Assembly: GCA_013396915.1 (NCBI GenBank)
Contig: VWZL01002849.1
Coordinates: 778,367 to 842,366 of the forward strand
Reading direction: 5' to 3'
Source: Stercorarius parasiticus
Lineage: Eukaryota > Chordata > Aves > Charadriiformes > Stercorariidae
DNA length: 64,000 nucleotides
Part shown: one piece after another, positions 12,196-25,000 of the stretch
How the letters are laid out: every line of letters starts with the position of its first letter
Position numbering within the stretch: position 1 is the stretch's first letter
Program-made: the position numbers and the translations under genes
The notes under the pieces: model-generated
What the model saw: only the letters and a program-made list of their open reading frames with translations
Told to the model about the DNA's origin: nothing
Databases searched by the model: none

Positions 12196-14828
12196 AGCAA
12201 ATCGTGTTTCCAGTGCCTCTCTGCATTCCCTGTTAGATTCAAAAATATACACTCAGAGCATGAGAGGCTGAGAGCAACCTACTTCATGAAGGGTTTGAGA
12301 GAGCAAAACAGGCCATGGATATTTCTTTTTGTTGGTCATTTTAATTTTACACTGATAAGTACACTACTTGAAGATTAAACATTTGTTGTTTCAAATAACT
12401 TGAAATTCCAGAGTCTATATTATATTTTCTTTTCACACATCTTTCTCTGTGTCTGTCCCTCTCTACCCTACACTGAGCAGTGTTTAAGGAAAAGGCAAAA
12501 TGATACCTCTACGGGTTCTCTGCTTTGAGTCACTTGCTTTTGCCACCATCCAAAGAGACGGGGAATTCAGAGTTAGGATTGTAATTTAGGTCAGACACTG
12601 TGGAGATACAGGATTCTAAAGGGCAGTGGTTTGTGGTCTACATCTAATAACCTGGAAGTCTGCAGGAATATTTTGCTTCCCAACATAGTGTTCTATCACG
12701 GTGGCATTTCAATGTGAAGTTAAACATTATCTGCCTTTAGCTCTGTTGTCCTGTTTGACACACTTCGCGATAATATCACCAATTCAAATACTTGGCCTTT
12801 GGGTACATACTGAATTGCAGTGCTAAGAAGGATTGCCAATTTGGGATACATTCCCCTCTGTCCAGAGCTCTGAAAAAAACCAACAGTATCATGGAGAAGA
12901 TCTTGAAGAAGTGAAGGCAAGAGCCTAGGAATATACTGTTAGAAGCCAAATCCATGTTACCTCACTGAACAAGACCAAAATATATTTAAAAAACAGGTTA
13001 TCTCTTCTGTTAGTACATGACTTGCATGGGTTGAACTTACTTTTTTCAAACATAAGTAAGTTTTCTAATTATTATATGATGCCTTTACATGGCTTCACCT
13101 TTGGAGTGCTCAGAGTGAAAACAGATAAAATGCCCTCAACTGTTATACCTATACCCATTTTAAGATCTACTTTCATTTAAAACTGTGTAAAAGCACCTTA
13201 CTCTAAAGCAAAAAAGTAAGTTATTCCTTCAAAGTTTAAAACACAAAATTATATTGCTTTTGCATTATTTAACTTACAGTATCACAGTTTGAAATAAGAG
13301 AATTCAAAAATATCCCCTCTTTAATGAAATTGTAAAGCATTGCTATTTGTTATTTTTCCTCCTATGAACTATGCACTTCTTTATTAATTTGTGAGCAACA
13401 GTCTATAACAAATGAAAATCTGCAAATCTCTGGTTAGGTACCGCATGCATTTCCAGAAGAAAAAGAATAAATTGTTTATTGATGCTTTATAACCTGGGCA
13501 TATGCAATGACAAGTACTATAAATACAAATAGTAAAATGCTAATACAGGTATTTAGCATGTTGGTACTTAATGATTGCAGAGTAAAAACTTACCTTACCT
13601 CCTTTAGAATAAAGGTACTAGAATTAAGGAAATAAGAAGAAATAATAATATTTAAAATTACATTATCAAACAGGTTCTCTCATACTTGAGAGGCTTTTGT
13701 TTTGTGATGTTATTGGTCTTAAATTGTACTGAAAAAAACCCTTAGAATTAAGTTTTTAAGAACTCATGCCAAAAAGTATATTCCTCACTCATTCTTTTGA
13801 CCTTTTTATTTAAGTATTGACACTTGTTCACTGTTAAGATTAAAACACAAGAAACAAAGTCTAACAATATAAAAGAGTTGATAAATACAATAGATGCACT
13901 CTCAGAAGAATTCTGTTTCCAATATTGAAAAGAATGCCCTTTGTACATGTAAGAACTGTAAAAAAATAGAATTGGTCTCTACAAGTATAAATCCCTATTC
14001 AACATCTCTTAATGAGATTTTCTAAGTCCATAAACCGGGAGTTGCTAAGGTATTTCAGCTCCTCGAGTAGTTCAGAGTGCTCATTTGATAACAGATCCCT
14101 GTTCAAGTTGGGGATGTTCTTTTAAACGTACACTCGCAACTGAGCCATGGTGTTCAACTGGCATATCTTTCTAGGAATCAAAACTCCTGACAATCTCCTC
14201 AGATTCTGAGATTTTTCCCCAAGCAGTCTGATGCTTCCTCTGCAACTTGTTGACTTCAGTGAGACTCTGTCCCTACAGTTTGGCCCATTTTTACTAATAT
14301 TTAATGGATAACATTTAAATGTATGTAATTTAAATGCTTTCAGTAATGCACGTGCTTACTTCCTCTTGAAGGATGTGCAAAGTGCTTTGTTTAATGAGGA
14401 TTTATAACAATGCTTTTGAACTATTGGTCTATGTCTTAGTTTTCCACAGATCATTCTTTATCATCAAAGTTGTTTCATTCTAGAATTGGTGTTGTAAATC
14501 CACATGAGGAATCATTTCTGAAAAGTAGCTGCTGTGTGTTAGCATCTATTGTTTCAAACAAAATTAGAGGGGGATCTGAAGCCAATGGGTATCGTTGTAT
14601 AGTATCTGCACATTTTTGTTTGAGATCTGTCAACTAACTGGTTACCTAATAGAACCCAATACTATTCTGCAGTCAGTAGCTGTTGAAAAAGAGCCATTAT
14701 GTTCTATCATGTGAGAAATTTGTGTACTTAAGGGCAGTTTCCAAGGCAGATTTCACACAAAAGTCATTAGCCAGCAAGTCCCCAACCATGGATTTCCATG
14801 ATAGAATGTAACAGTTCTGAAGAAGCTG

Positions 14829-14924
14829 TTATGGTCTATTGGGTCAATAATTTGCATTTTAAGTAGACTTAAATATGTATTTCTCTGACAGATTGGAGAT
14901 GTTATGGCTTACTGGGTCAATAAT
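14829..14924 (+). repeat. Two-copy direct repeat, period 72 bases
   Basis: The motif gttatggtctattgggtcaa at 14829 recurs at 14901 as gttatggcttactgggtcaa. Both are followed by taat and similar AT-rich text. It is likely an old local duplication. Confidence 0.75.
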
Positions 14925-17437
14925 GTATTTTGTAAATACTCCCTAAATAGGCATTTACATAATTTGTATATTTAAAAGTCTGTAATTGAGTATCTACACA
15001 ACAGACCATAATGACTCTTTTAGAACTAGTATGATCTGTTTTCATGTTGCTTAAAAAAAAGAGGTAAAAAAAGAATAAATTATAATGTTAATGAATATTA
15101 CAGATATGAAAATTTGAAAAATTGAATTCACTAAAGACTTGTTTTTCAAGGTTTTTTTTTGTTTTGCTATGTTCTCTTTGATTTACTGCACTGTAACAGC
15201 ACAGTATGTTAGCTGATTCTCATTCTCTGTTTCTTATTGGATGGAAAACTCATTGTTTGGTAGGTCAAAGGCCAAAGCAACACTTGAAGAAAATACTTTT
15301 GTCCAACAGACCCATTTCAGTTATTACTGTGATTACCATTCACATTCATTATTAAATACTTAATCAAAAGTACTCTTTAAAATAGTTCCAGGAGTAGGCA
15401 GTGAGGCAGTAATGCCTGAATAGGTCTCATCTAACTTTTAATTTCTTGAGAATTTGTCTGCCAATCCATGCTATTATCTGAAATACCTCTACAGTCAGAG
15501 TAACTACAGGCATCCTAGGAGGTAGTTCACATTACCTGTTTTGGTCTGTTCCCTCTTAAAGAGAATGAAACATTCTCAGGACATACACAGAGCTTGGTCT
15601 CTCATTGACTGTAGAAGGAACCCAACTGCTACCTTAGAATAGAGACCTGCTCTTTAGCTGGCTACAGTTAGATGACAATAATGCTGCCCTTACAGAAACC
15701 CATTAGGCAAATCTATGTCCTAGTTTTCTATGCTTTAGCTCAAGAAGCAAACACATAGGCAACTGGCACAGGGAATTCCAAGATTTCTTGGTATACTATT
15801 GCTTGCAAAATTCTTATGGCCATATTGCAGGTACCATGAAAACTCTGACATACTACTTTCTTCCTATACATTAATCAAAATCGTTATACATAATGTTGTT
15901 TGCCATATTTTCTGCAACATTGTTAAACTATTTTTACTGCTTAGCTTGGTTGCACACAGGAAAAAGTATATATTTAACATTAGATTCCATTCAAAGATTG
16001 AAACAGTCTCAAAAGTAATTGTTATTTCAAATTGTCACATTCTCTCTTTAAGCATTTGCAAACAGTTCAGTAAGAACACTCAACATGTGAGCTGTTGTAG
16101 GTTAGTGACAAGTGTCATGTGGGTTTTTCTGATTTAATAACCTCTGCAGCAAAAAGATTTTAAATTCAAATTCAACTGAAGTATAAAGTTCAAAATGAAC
16201 AGCCATTGTTAAGTCAGCTAAGCAGTTCAGCATTAGATTTTTAGCTGATGTATGAGCAATGCAGCTTCAAAATAAGTATTCATGGTATTAATAATGCCCA
16301 TGAAAGATAAACTCATTCTCCATGAAGAAGGTCAGCACAGGCTCTAATTAAGCCTTCAATACGAGATTAAGCAAATTTTAAATAAGATATAAATCTTATT
16401 TTGGTTTTCTGTACAGAGGAGAACTTCACCTTCAAAAATGGGTGGAAAATGAACCCATAAAGGAACATGACTGAATCTAGGTTGTTTAAAATTACCAGTG
16501 AATATTTGTGTAATGTGGTTTTTTAATGTTTTGTTGAGTCACTTTCCCCATATTGCTGAAACACATAGGGACAAACTCTTCCCATCTCCGATTCCTGTGT
16601 TTTAGTGAAGATGAATGCATTTCAGTCATTTCTACTGTGCAGAACAGAAAAGTAATCACAGGTTCATATTGCTGTATTTATTGTACATTCTATGCATGAA
16701 AACTATTACATCATTCAACTACTATCAATTAACAATCACAGTTAGGTGATGAAAAATTGCATTAGGATATGACTGTGCCATTGAAGAAACAAAGTTCAGA
16801 GCAATGTTTTCTAGATTTTTGCTAATTTTGTTCCTATAATGGCAGAAAGAAACCAGACCATGTTTCACAAAACTGTTCAATTAGAACTTCCCTAGAATTA
16901 TAATCAGTAATGAAATATAAAAGGAGGTTAACGCTGAGCTTGGCAGAACCGTCACTGATGATAATAGATATGGGCAGCTCTATCACTCTTGACGAGAGAT
17001 GTGATTTTTGGTTCCTTCAGATTTTCTGTGCGTATGTGTACTGATGTGTCTATATGCTATAATTTCCATTGACCATCTTAAATAGCACGCTTATATGCTT
17101 GAAAAGCTTAGGAGATAAAGTGTAAACTCAGGTTAATAAATAGTGACATTGAGGGTATGCTAAATAAGAGAGAGTTGATTGCAAATCGATCCAGTCAGAA
17201 AAGCTGTATTTGCAGATAATGTAAAAAACCATGATTCCATACTGCTTATATAGTTTCCCACTATGCCAGCTGACCTGTAGTGAAGTACTACTTCTGTTCA
17301 GCCTGGCCAAATGGTAGAACTGTATGGAATGTTTTGCATGTTAAACAAAACTGTTGGGTGTCAAATAAAAGAAAATAAAAGGAATTATGACAGTCTGTCA
17401 TTTTTTGCTTTGATTAAATTAAATAATTTTTAGTTTC

Positions 17438-17452
17438 TTTTTTTTTTTTTTT
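17438..17452 (+). repeat. Homopolymer T run (15 bases)
   Basis: An uninterrupted T run in AT-rich DNA. No LINE or pseudogene body was recognised beside it. Confidence 0.85.
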
Positions 17453-19270
17453 GAGAAAAGTGAAGGGACTCTTAACAATCTGTCTTTTAAGGGACAGATT
17501 TATTCACTTCTGCACTTGTGCAAATGGAAGTTTTAAACAGTGTGCACATTTCTATATCCCAGCCATCAACCTATGTTTTACGTTTTCTTTTACTGAAGCA
17601 ATCTTCTCTAGATGTCCCTAGAATCTGATCTGAAGTATTGCACTGTGGAGATGAATTGCCATTTCTCTTGCTTTTTCTCCCACCACCTACCAAATACAAC
17701 TTTCCCCAGTTGCAGTTTTTTCCATTTTGAGTTAGCTGGACCTTCTGTTATGACATTAAATGTTATAATAATGATGAACACATCTTACTCCTTCCATCAA
17801 GTGAATTTCCTTCTTTCCACTGAAATGGACTTGTTTAAAATACACAGATCAAAGAGATGACATCCAAATTAAAAAACACTTGGAAACTTGGCAAATTCTG
17901 TGCAAGTCTGGAATACAGAAGGACTAATACAGATTTCATTTAAAGTTAAAGAAAATTAATTTCAAGTCACCTGAATGCCAGCAAGACATGCAGCCATATT
18001 ATGGGGTAAATTTCATCTCAATGGGTAAAGTTTGTATACAGAAATCCTCTCCTGGTTAAAATACTCCATAGAATAAATATCCCTCTGCAGTTCTCTTGAG
18101 TAGCATTCCTGATCCTACAAAAGGCAACGGGTAAAACTCACACTGACTTCAAAGAGATCTGTCTGAAAGTTTGCCTGTTTTATTTTGCAGTATTGCTGCC
18201 ATTTCTCTTTCAGTAAAGGTCCCCTGTATTTTAAAAGAGAAAGAGAAAGAAAAGAAATAAACCAGTCTTACTTTTCTTAGAATAAGTATGGCCAAATAGT
18301 ACTTGCAGAAGTTTTGTTACTTTTTATGTATGATCTGTATTTGTATGGGTGAAATTATTTAGGGAATGGAACATGAAAAGACAAGTGATATTACTAAATA
18401 TACATAAATTCATGCTAGCAATGCAAAGAAAAGTAATTAAAACTCCAGGACTGGAGTTTTCTGCCTAAAATGCTCTCCTATAGGAGAAGAATAATTCAGT
18501 TAACACCTTCCTTTAACAAAAAGACTCCTTTGGCACCTCTCATATGTGAGTATAACTTCTCTCAGCTATGTATTCCCCATAGTCTCACACAGCTTTCCCA
18601 GACATTCCTATGCTATTGTTCAGCACCTGATGCTGTAAATAATTTATATTAAATGACAGACTGCATAATCAAAATCCTTCCAACACATCAATCCTTGGGG
18701 CCTTTTGGAGATGTGCTTAAGGTAGCAAAACATCCATTACTCACGGATAATTGTACCAAACGCAATAGTCTTTTACTTACCAAGAATTAATACTGAGTTT
18801 CTGAAGTCTTAACCTCTATCTAGCAGTCACACAGTTTTATATTGCCCCTCAAAGGCTCGTAATTTGCCAGAAGCAGCAATGCTTCCTTTGGTGCCTTACA
18901 CTACATGGCATCAGTTTTGGCAATTTACATGCAGCTAGCCAGAAAAACAGATTAATAACTTACTGTCTTTCAGATAAACACTGGATGGGGATAAGGGGTT
19001 GAAGATGGAAACAATCGTGAGTGGAAGTAGTCAAGTGGACTTGATTACTTAGATTCCTGTATATCATATTTAAACTTATTGCTAGCTTGCAGTTTAAAGT
19101 TGGAAGTTTTTCTCAAGGCTTGAGTTCCTACTATTTTGCCACACAGATTGATGTATCTCTGCCTTTTTTATTATTCTCCACAAGCTTCTTGAAGATGCCA
19201 GTCCTTAGGCATTTTTTGTATTGTAGCAAGCGTTAAAATGCTCTGTAATATCACACTGTATATCTAGTTC

Positions 19271-19312
19271 ATATTTGGTCCAACTCTACTGAAGTCAGTG
19301 ATATTAGACAGG
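19271..19312. repeat. Possible relic of an ancient amniote palindromic repeat
   Basis: The text ccaactctactgaagtcagt followed by gatattagacag resembles the motif 'actccattgaagtcaatgga' that recurs in old sauropsid repeats. It is heavily diverged and short, so the call is tentative. Confidence 0.3.
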
Positions 19313-21394
19313 TATGATTTTTGGCTTCCTATCAGTGTCTAATAATAAAAAAAATCATTCACCTTCATCCTTCATTTTGATCATTCTGGAATGGAAAACT
19401 TTGTCCCACATGGCTGAACTATCACAGTGGCACCATTGTTAATAGATATTTTCAATGAATTTTAAAATGTCAGTCAACTGAATACTTCAGCTGTGGGTCA
19501 TTCTTCCAGAACTTATTTTCTTCAGATAACATAACTCATGACAGCTCACTATGGTCAAATAACGTGAGCTTCTGACTTTCCAATGTTGCGTTCAAAATGT
19601 CTTACACCTTGCTCAGATGCGTTTGCAAAGGAAAGGAATTGTAAATTTAGAAACATCAAATACAGGCCTTTACTTTGGAATAATACTTCAGTTTTTTCTT
19701 CTGTGGAAGTAGCTGATGCATACTGTACTCTCAAGCATTTGTGATTATTTATTTCATTCTGCAAGTAGTGACTTTAATCGTGCCCTTTCAAATTACTGTA
19801 ACAAACTTTCTATTTCTTCACAACTTTGGTTTACCTGCATGACTTTTATTTCTTTCCCCTCACTAATATTTGTCTCCTTTGTTAATTTACATGATTACCT
19901 CTAAATTACAGTTCACTAAATAAACTATTTTTTTAATGCACTGTTGTTTCTCATGTTCAAAAACATGGAGACCAGTCCTGCCAAATGAGAAGAGATCATA
20001 ATGGTGATGGGTAAAAGCAAATTTTCAAGGTGATTCTACCAATTCTTAGACTGGTTTAGGGTGGGGTTTTTCAAAGCTTTTTAGGTATGTAGGAATACAA
20101 ACAGATGGTTTAGAAAATCCCAAGTAGTTCCTAGCATCTTTTGTATTTAATATATATTGTACCTTTCTGTTTTGAAAAACTACCAGCTTTCTATCTGCAT
20201 CTTTAGAGACTTAAATTCCCATGAAATTTGGGAAATAACAGTCGTCATTCTGTAGTTATACACTCCTAACAATTCAAAACTACAACTGCAGCTCAAGTGA
20301 CATATTTGGGCTAGCTTTATATTGGATTTTCAGTGTAGTCTGAGTTTGAGGCTGTTACACATACCTATATTTGGAGTACTTTAAAACTAATACATACATA
20401 GCATCCAAAAGCTGCATGACACATCTGAATTACCATATGAATGTGATTTATAAAAATTTTTTGGATGTACTTAAAGAACTTCCCTGACAAAAGATGTGTT
20501 CCAGAACATAGCCTTTTTATTTGTTGAGAATTCATGGCAAATGAGTTTGGTATACATATGTTCTTGTTATGTTTGTACTTCCTTTCAGCAAGAATAGACT
20601 TTTGTCTGTTTACACTGGGGTTAGCCATCAAGAAATTAAGAGAAATGTGCAGTCCGCTTGAATAATGAAATTATTTTTATTATATTTGTGCACACACTTT
20701 CTTTCCCAAAGGAATTGATGAGAATGATATTAAATAAGAATGAATTTTCTTCTGATATTCCTGGTCCTTATTATGAAACTATTTTAAATTTTCATCCAAC
20801 AAATGGATGACAAGGTTATTAGCCAACCAATGAGAAATTAAGACAGGTACTGAGATACCAGGCTTTGGTTTTTTTTCTCAAAAACATCTAGGTTAACTTT
20901 AATACTACTGCACTTAGTTTATCAAGTTCTTATGGAACCTCTGATCCCCTAAGGAATGGAGTATAAGGCACAGCTTTTCTACTGCTCAGTTTTCACTGAA
21001 GTGCAATCAATCAGAAGGTACTTTCTGAAAGAGAAGAGCAGTTATCTTGACCTCTAAGTGACTAAAGAAGTCCCTATGCACTATCAAAAGTTGTCACAAA
21101 ACTGACGTTGACAAAGAGTGCAGTGCCAGCTCCAAAATGCGCCATCCCTTCAACTGCATATATTTGCATCGATTTTACTGTTTTGCATACATTGCAATAT
21201 ACATGTATGGTAAAGTTTATGCTGAAAAAATATGCTTTTCTATACACAGTACAAATTCCCAGCAAAAAGCCACATTCTGTACATCTGTATTCCTTGCACT
21301 TTAGCCTTTTTGTTTGATCTTGGCCCTTAAGTTAATTATGCAATGGTAATTTCAGGACGTGCATTGTTCAGCTTAGCCAAACTAACACTTCATG

Positions 21395-21451
21395 CTCCCT
21401 GCTGCAAGAGCAGCAGTGAGAGATCATGATGCAGTGCTGTAAGCATTGCAT
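21395..21451 (+). other. Two adjacent short stem-loops
   Basis: The first stem is CTGCTGC/GCAGCAG with loop AAGA (21399-21416), extended by CTC/GAG across one mismatch. The second is ATGCAGTGCT/AGCATTGCAT with loop GTA (21429-21451), ten pairs including one G-U. Both are too short for a microRNA precursor. They could be a structured element or chance. Confidence 0.5.
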
Positions 21452-21983
21452 AGATAAACATCCCATGCTGGAAGAATACACCACCTAAAGGAGAGCAGAA
21501 AGACAAACAAAAACAAAGTATCCAAAATTAAGGGCTAGAACAGAGAATCCTTTGGTGAAATGATACAGCTTATATTACACAGGGGACCTGCCCTGAGGGT
21601 ATAAATTCTATAAATTTATGAGATGAATGCAAAATGTCAGGAGAGAACGTGGTAATAGAATCATGAGATTAGGACGATAAATAATTTTTTATGAAGGAAC
21701 TAATCATTGCTGGTTTAATGCCCTACTCGTCATGGTGGCTTTTGATAGGCAGTTGTTTATGAAAAAATAAGATAGAAAAAAAATGATTGGTATTTCAAGT
21801 TTACTTTTTCCCTTTTCCTTTTCCAGCCCCTTTTCTTTCCCCCATCTCTTTTTTAGCAACCTAAACAATTCAGGTATTCCTCTTCACGGTCCCCTTCTGT
21901 TAGCCATCCTTGTAACGACAGAGCACTGTTCAAAATGATGCTTTAATCTGGGAATGCTCAGAGACACCTCAGTAGTTCTGATG

Positions 21984-22040
21984 CCTTCTTTTTCTCCTTC
22001 TCTTTCTCTCTCTGCCTTCTTTTCTTTCCCTCCTTCTCTT
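21984..22040 (+). repeat. Polypyrimidine tract
   Basis: About 57 bases that are almost all C and T (ctttttctccttctctttct style), broken by a single G. Another pyrimidine-rich run lies 130 bases to the left. Such tracts can adopt triplex structures, but function is unknown. Confidence 0.75.
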
Positions 22041-25000
22041 GAAAGGGAAACCTTCATGTCAGTCTACAGTAGAATATATAGCTTAAAAATCTTCTTGGGA
22101 ACGACATTATTGTTTCTATTTTGATGATTTTATGAATCTTTGGTACTTTTTAATAAAATTTTCCATTGAAACAGGAGGGAAAAAATGCTCAAAACTTTCA
22201 CTGACAAGTAAATAAAGAACAGCCTTAAGAACAGCCTTATCAGCTTTAGTGTGTATATTTGTTTACAATAATGCAGTTTATGTCCAGTTATTATTTTCTA
22301 GGTTATATTTTATATTTTTCCTTAGTCCATTTTGGTGGTTTTTCTCTATTTCACCTATTCACTTAACACTTTTTTTTTTTTCCTAACTTTAGAAGGACTT
22401 TAATGACAAAAGGAACAACTTAAAAAAATTGTGTCAGAGAAATGTAGTGACTGCTAAATATGGATTTCCATAAAGGGTGTACTCCAAAAGGATGACATTT
22501 CTCCTGAATGAGAAAACCTGACCAATAGCTAGTGCATCTAGACGTGAAAAACATAGGCTGCTAAAAAAATCCCACGCCTTTGTTCTTGTTTTTAATATAA
22601 CACAGTGACCCTTCATGTTGTTGTCATGCTAGAAATTGACTATAATGAATGGCAACTGAGTTAGTCACTTCAGTGTTATATACTGTAGCTTTATAAAATG
22701 TTAAGTTTTAGTGATATAAATTATGAGCACTACCACTGACAACCCACAAAGCAATATCTTCAGGAAAGTACCTCTTCTGCCTGACCACAAACATTTACTT
22801 AGCTTTATTACTAGAACTCATACTTCTAAAATTCAGGAAGTGCATTATCACGTATCAAATTTTAAAATAACCATTACCTTTTCACAGATTCCCTTTAGTG
22901 TTCAACTCCTGAAAGAAAGTGTTTAATTTTTTTTTTTTTAATAACATAAGAAGTGCTGAGTCTTTATAGCCAACTCTTACCAACTAGCTCTGTGCTAGCT
23001 ACCAATACATCATAGGAATGATGTTGTTCTGATAATGTATTACACTAATATATCATCAGTGTGACAATGCTCTATGATGGATGAGTAATACATCGTCCAG
23101 ACAAAGATGTCAAATAGAGATCTGCTTGGAAAAGGAACAACTCCCCTCCCTGTGTATTCTTAAAAGTTTATTATCTTAAAACTTTATAAAATGCTTTTAA
23201 AATTCTACTCAAATTATTCATTTGGGCAGCCAACACATTCCCACATAGACAGGGAGGTTTGTCACAGCTCTGAAATCTGTTGATTCGACAGAGCTTTTCT
23301 TCACTTTCAGTGTGAGAGATGATGGAAAGTAACTCCCTTTACATGCAACATATGGTGTTACATAAGGCAATAAATGTCACCCTATAGAAGCTCATTACTA
23401 GATCAGAAAATGCACTCACTCTTTAGGCAGTCTGTAATTTCTAATTCCAAGGTAATTTGACATTTTTTGTTCTTCCTCTTCTTCTTTTTTTTATGCAGTT
23501 TTCCATTTCCAAACAACTCTAGCAACTCAATTTTCTTTTCTTTATGATAAATAGAATTGAAACAGTGCTCTCATTTGAGAAACTAGACATTGAAGTAGTT
23601 CTACCTTTAGCTTATCTCTTCTGTTAAATTTCATTGGGAGAGTTATGATTTAACTGGGACCATCTTTTGTTCCGTATCTTGTATAATGTAATTCCTGTAC
23701 ATTTAATTCCTAGATCACCATAACTGCATGTCTCTTGAAAGATTTATCGTTTGCTCTTTTTTAACTTTGGTACAGAATGAGAAGACTGTACAGAATGAAG
23801 ATATACAAATACAGCAGGAAATACACTGGCACTTGATTTTAAGCAGACAATCTGACTGATAGCAAACCTTATTCTGCTAAAATATGGTGACATCTAGACT
23901 TCAGAAAAATTGAGTTTGCCATAGGCTGTAATATTGATAAAGAAAGCTCTTCTGAGAGGCCCAAAATTTCCCTTCTCATTGACCCATCAACATCAGTGAG
24001 AAAATCAGTGTAAATGATTTGTATCAGATATTAAATAAAACTATATATAAAAATATTCTGAAGAAAAGATGGATTTGTAATTGGATATAATTCTCACTGA
24101 GTCTTCAGGACATTGAAATTCAATTGTTAGCTCTGCCATAGATTACTTCCTTTGTAATCTTACTTAAATCACTTTTTAATAAGGACCTCAGATAATCCAA
24201 TGACGGCAATGACAGAAAAAAGTACAGAAATTTATGAATGTATAAAAAAGAAGACAAAGAGGATGTCAAAGTACCTTCTTTGAGAATATAGCTAACATGG
24301 GACCAAGAGGCACAAAGTTAAGAGGCTAATATCCTGTATGGTCAATTAAGAGCAGCCAACAGAGAAGATATAAAAATTCCTAAATTACTTGCATTTCCTA
24401 TCTTAAAAAATGGTAGGAATTTCCTCCTCATTATCATTTCTTCTTAATTTCTCAGAAGTGCAGTAAGTTTTGTTATGAATGTGAGGTAGACATACAAGAA
24501 TCAAAATATATGAAGAAAAATTGATTATGATATATCTGAGAAAGAAAATAGTAATGGCTGTAGAAATTAGAAATATTTTTTTATGTTCTCTATGTCCATG
24601 CAATGCATATTATTTGAATGCCAGGCTACCCTCTCTTTATATTCTTATACTACAGGAATTAATTCTAATTATTTTGGTCTGCTTTCACTTTCAGCATATT
24701 GAAAATCAAAGGCAATTGTGTTACATAAAGCATTTGGTTCAATAAATCATACTGAAAATAAAGGAATAAATAAAATGGAATAGGGAAAAATATTATTTTC
24801 CATATTTCCATAGTAAAGTTCAGTAAGCTACTTACTGTAGAAATATATTTTTTAAAATAAGTCCTTATTTCAGATTATGAATACAGAAACTAAAATGATT
24901 AATTGACTTTAGAGATACAATATATCTTTATTAATGCTTAGTCTCTCAGAAGAATAGAATTTTAGCAGAGTCTAAATGAAAAGTTACACCATATCAATAG

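Larger units (their letters stand above)
12196..21394. other. Long stretch with almost no recognisable repeats and no defensible gene
   Basis: AT-rich single-copy-looking DNA. It includes a candidate open frame on the minus strand at 12720-12938 (treated as a finding), a two-copy motif at 14829-14924, a 15-base T run at 17438-17452 and a short GAAA-type purine tract near 18232-18258. One possible relic of an ancient amniote repeat lies at 19271-19312. No CR1 or LTR sequence was recognised. Confidence 0.5.

Noticed and set aside
21399..21451. A microRNA precursor
   Set aside because: The stems are 7 and 10 pairs and do not fuse into the roughly 22-pair or longer stem that a precursor needs.
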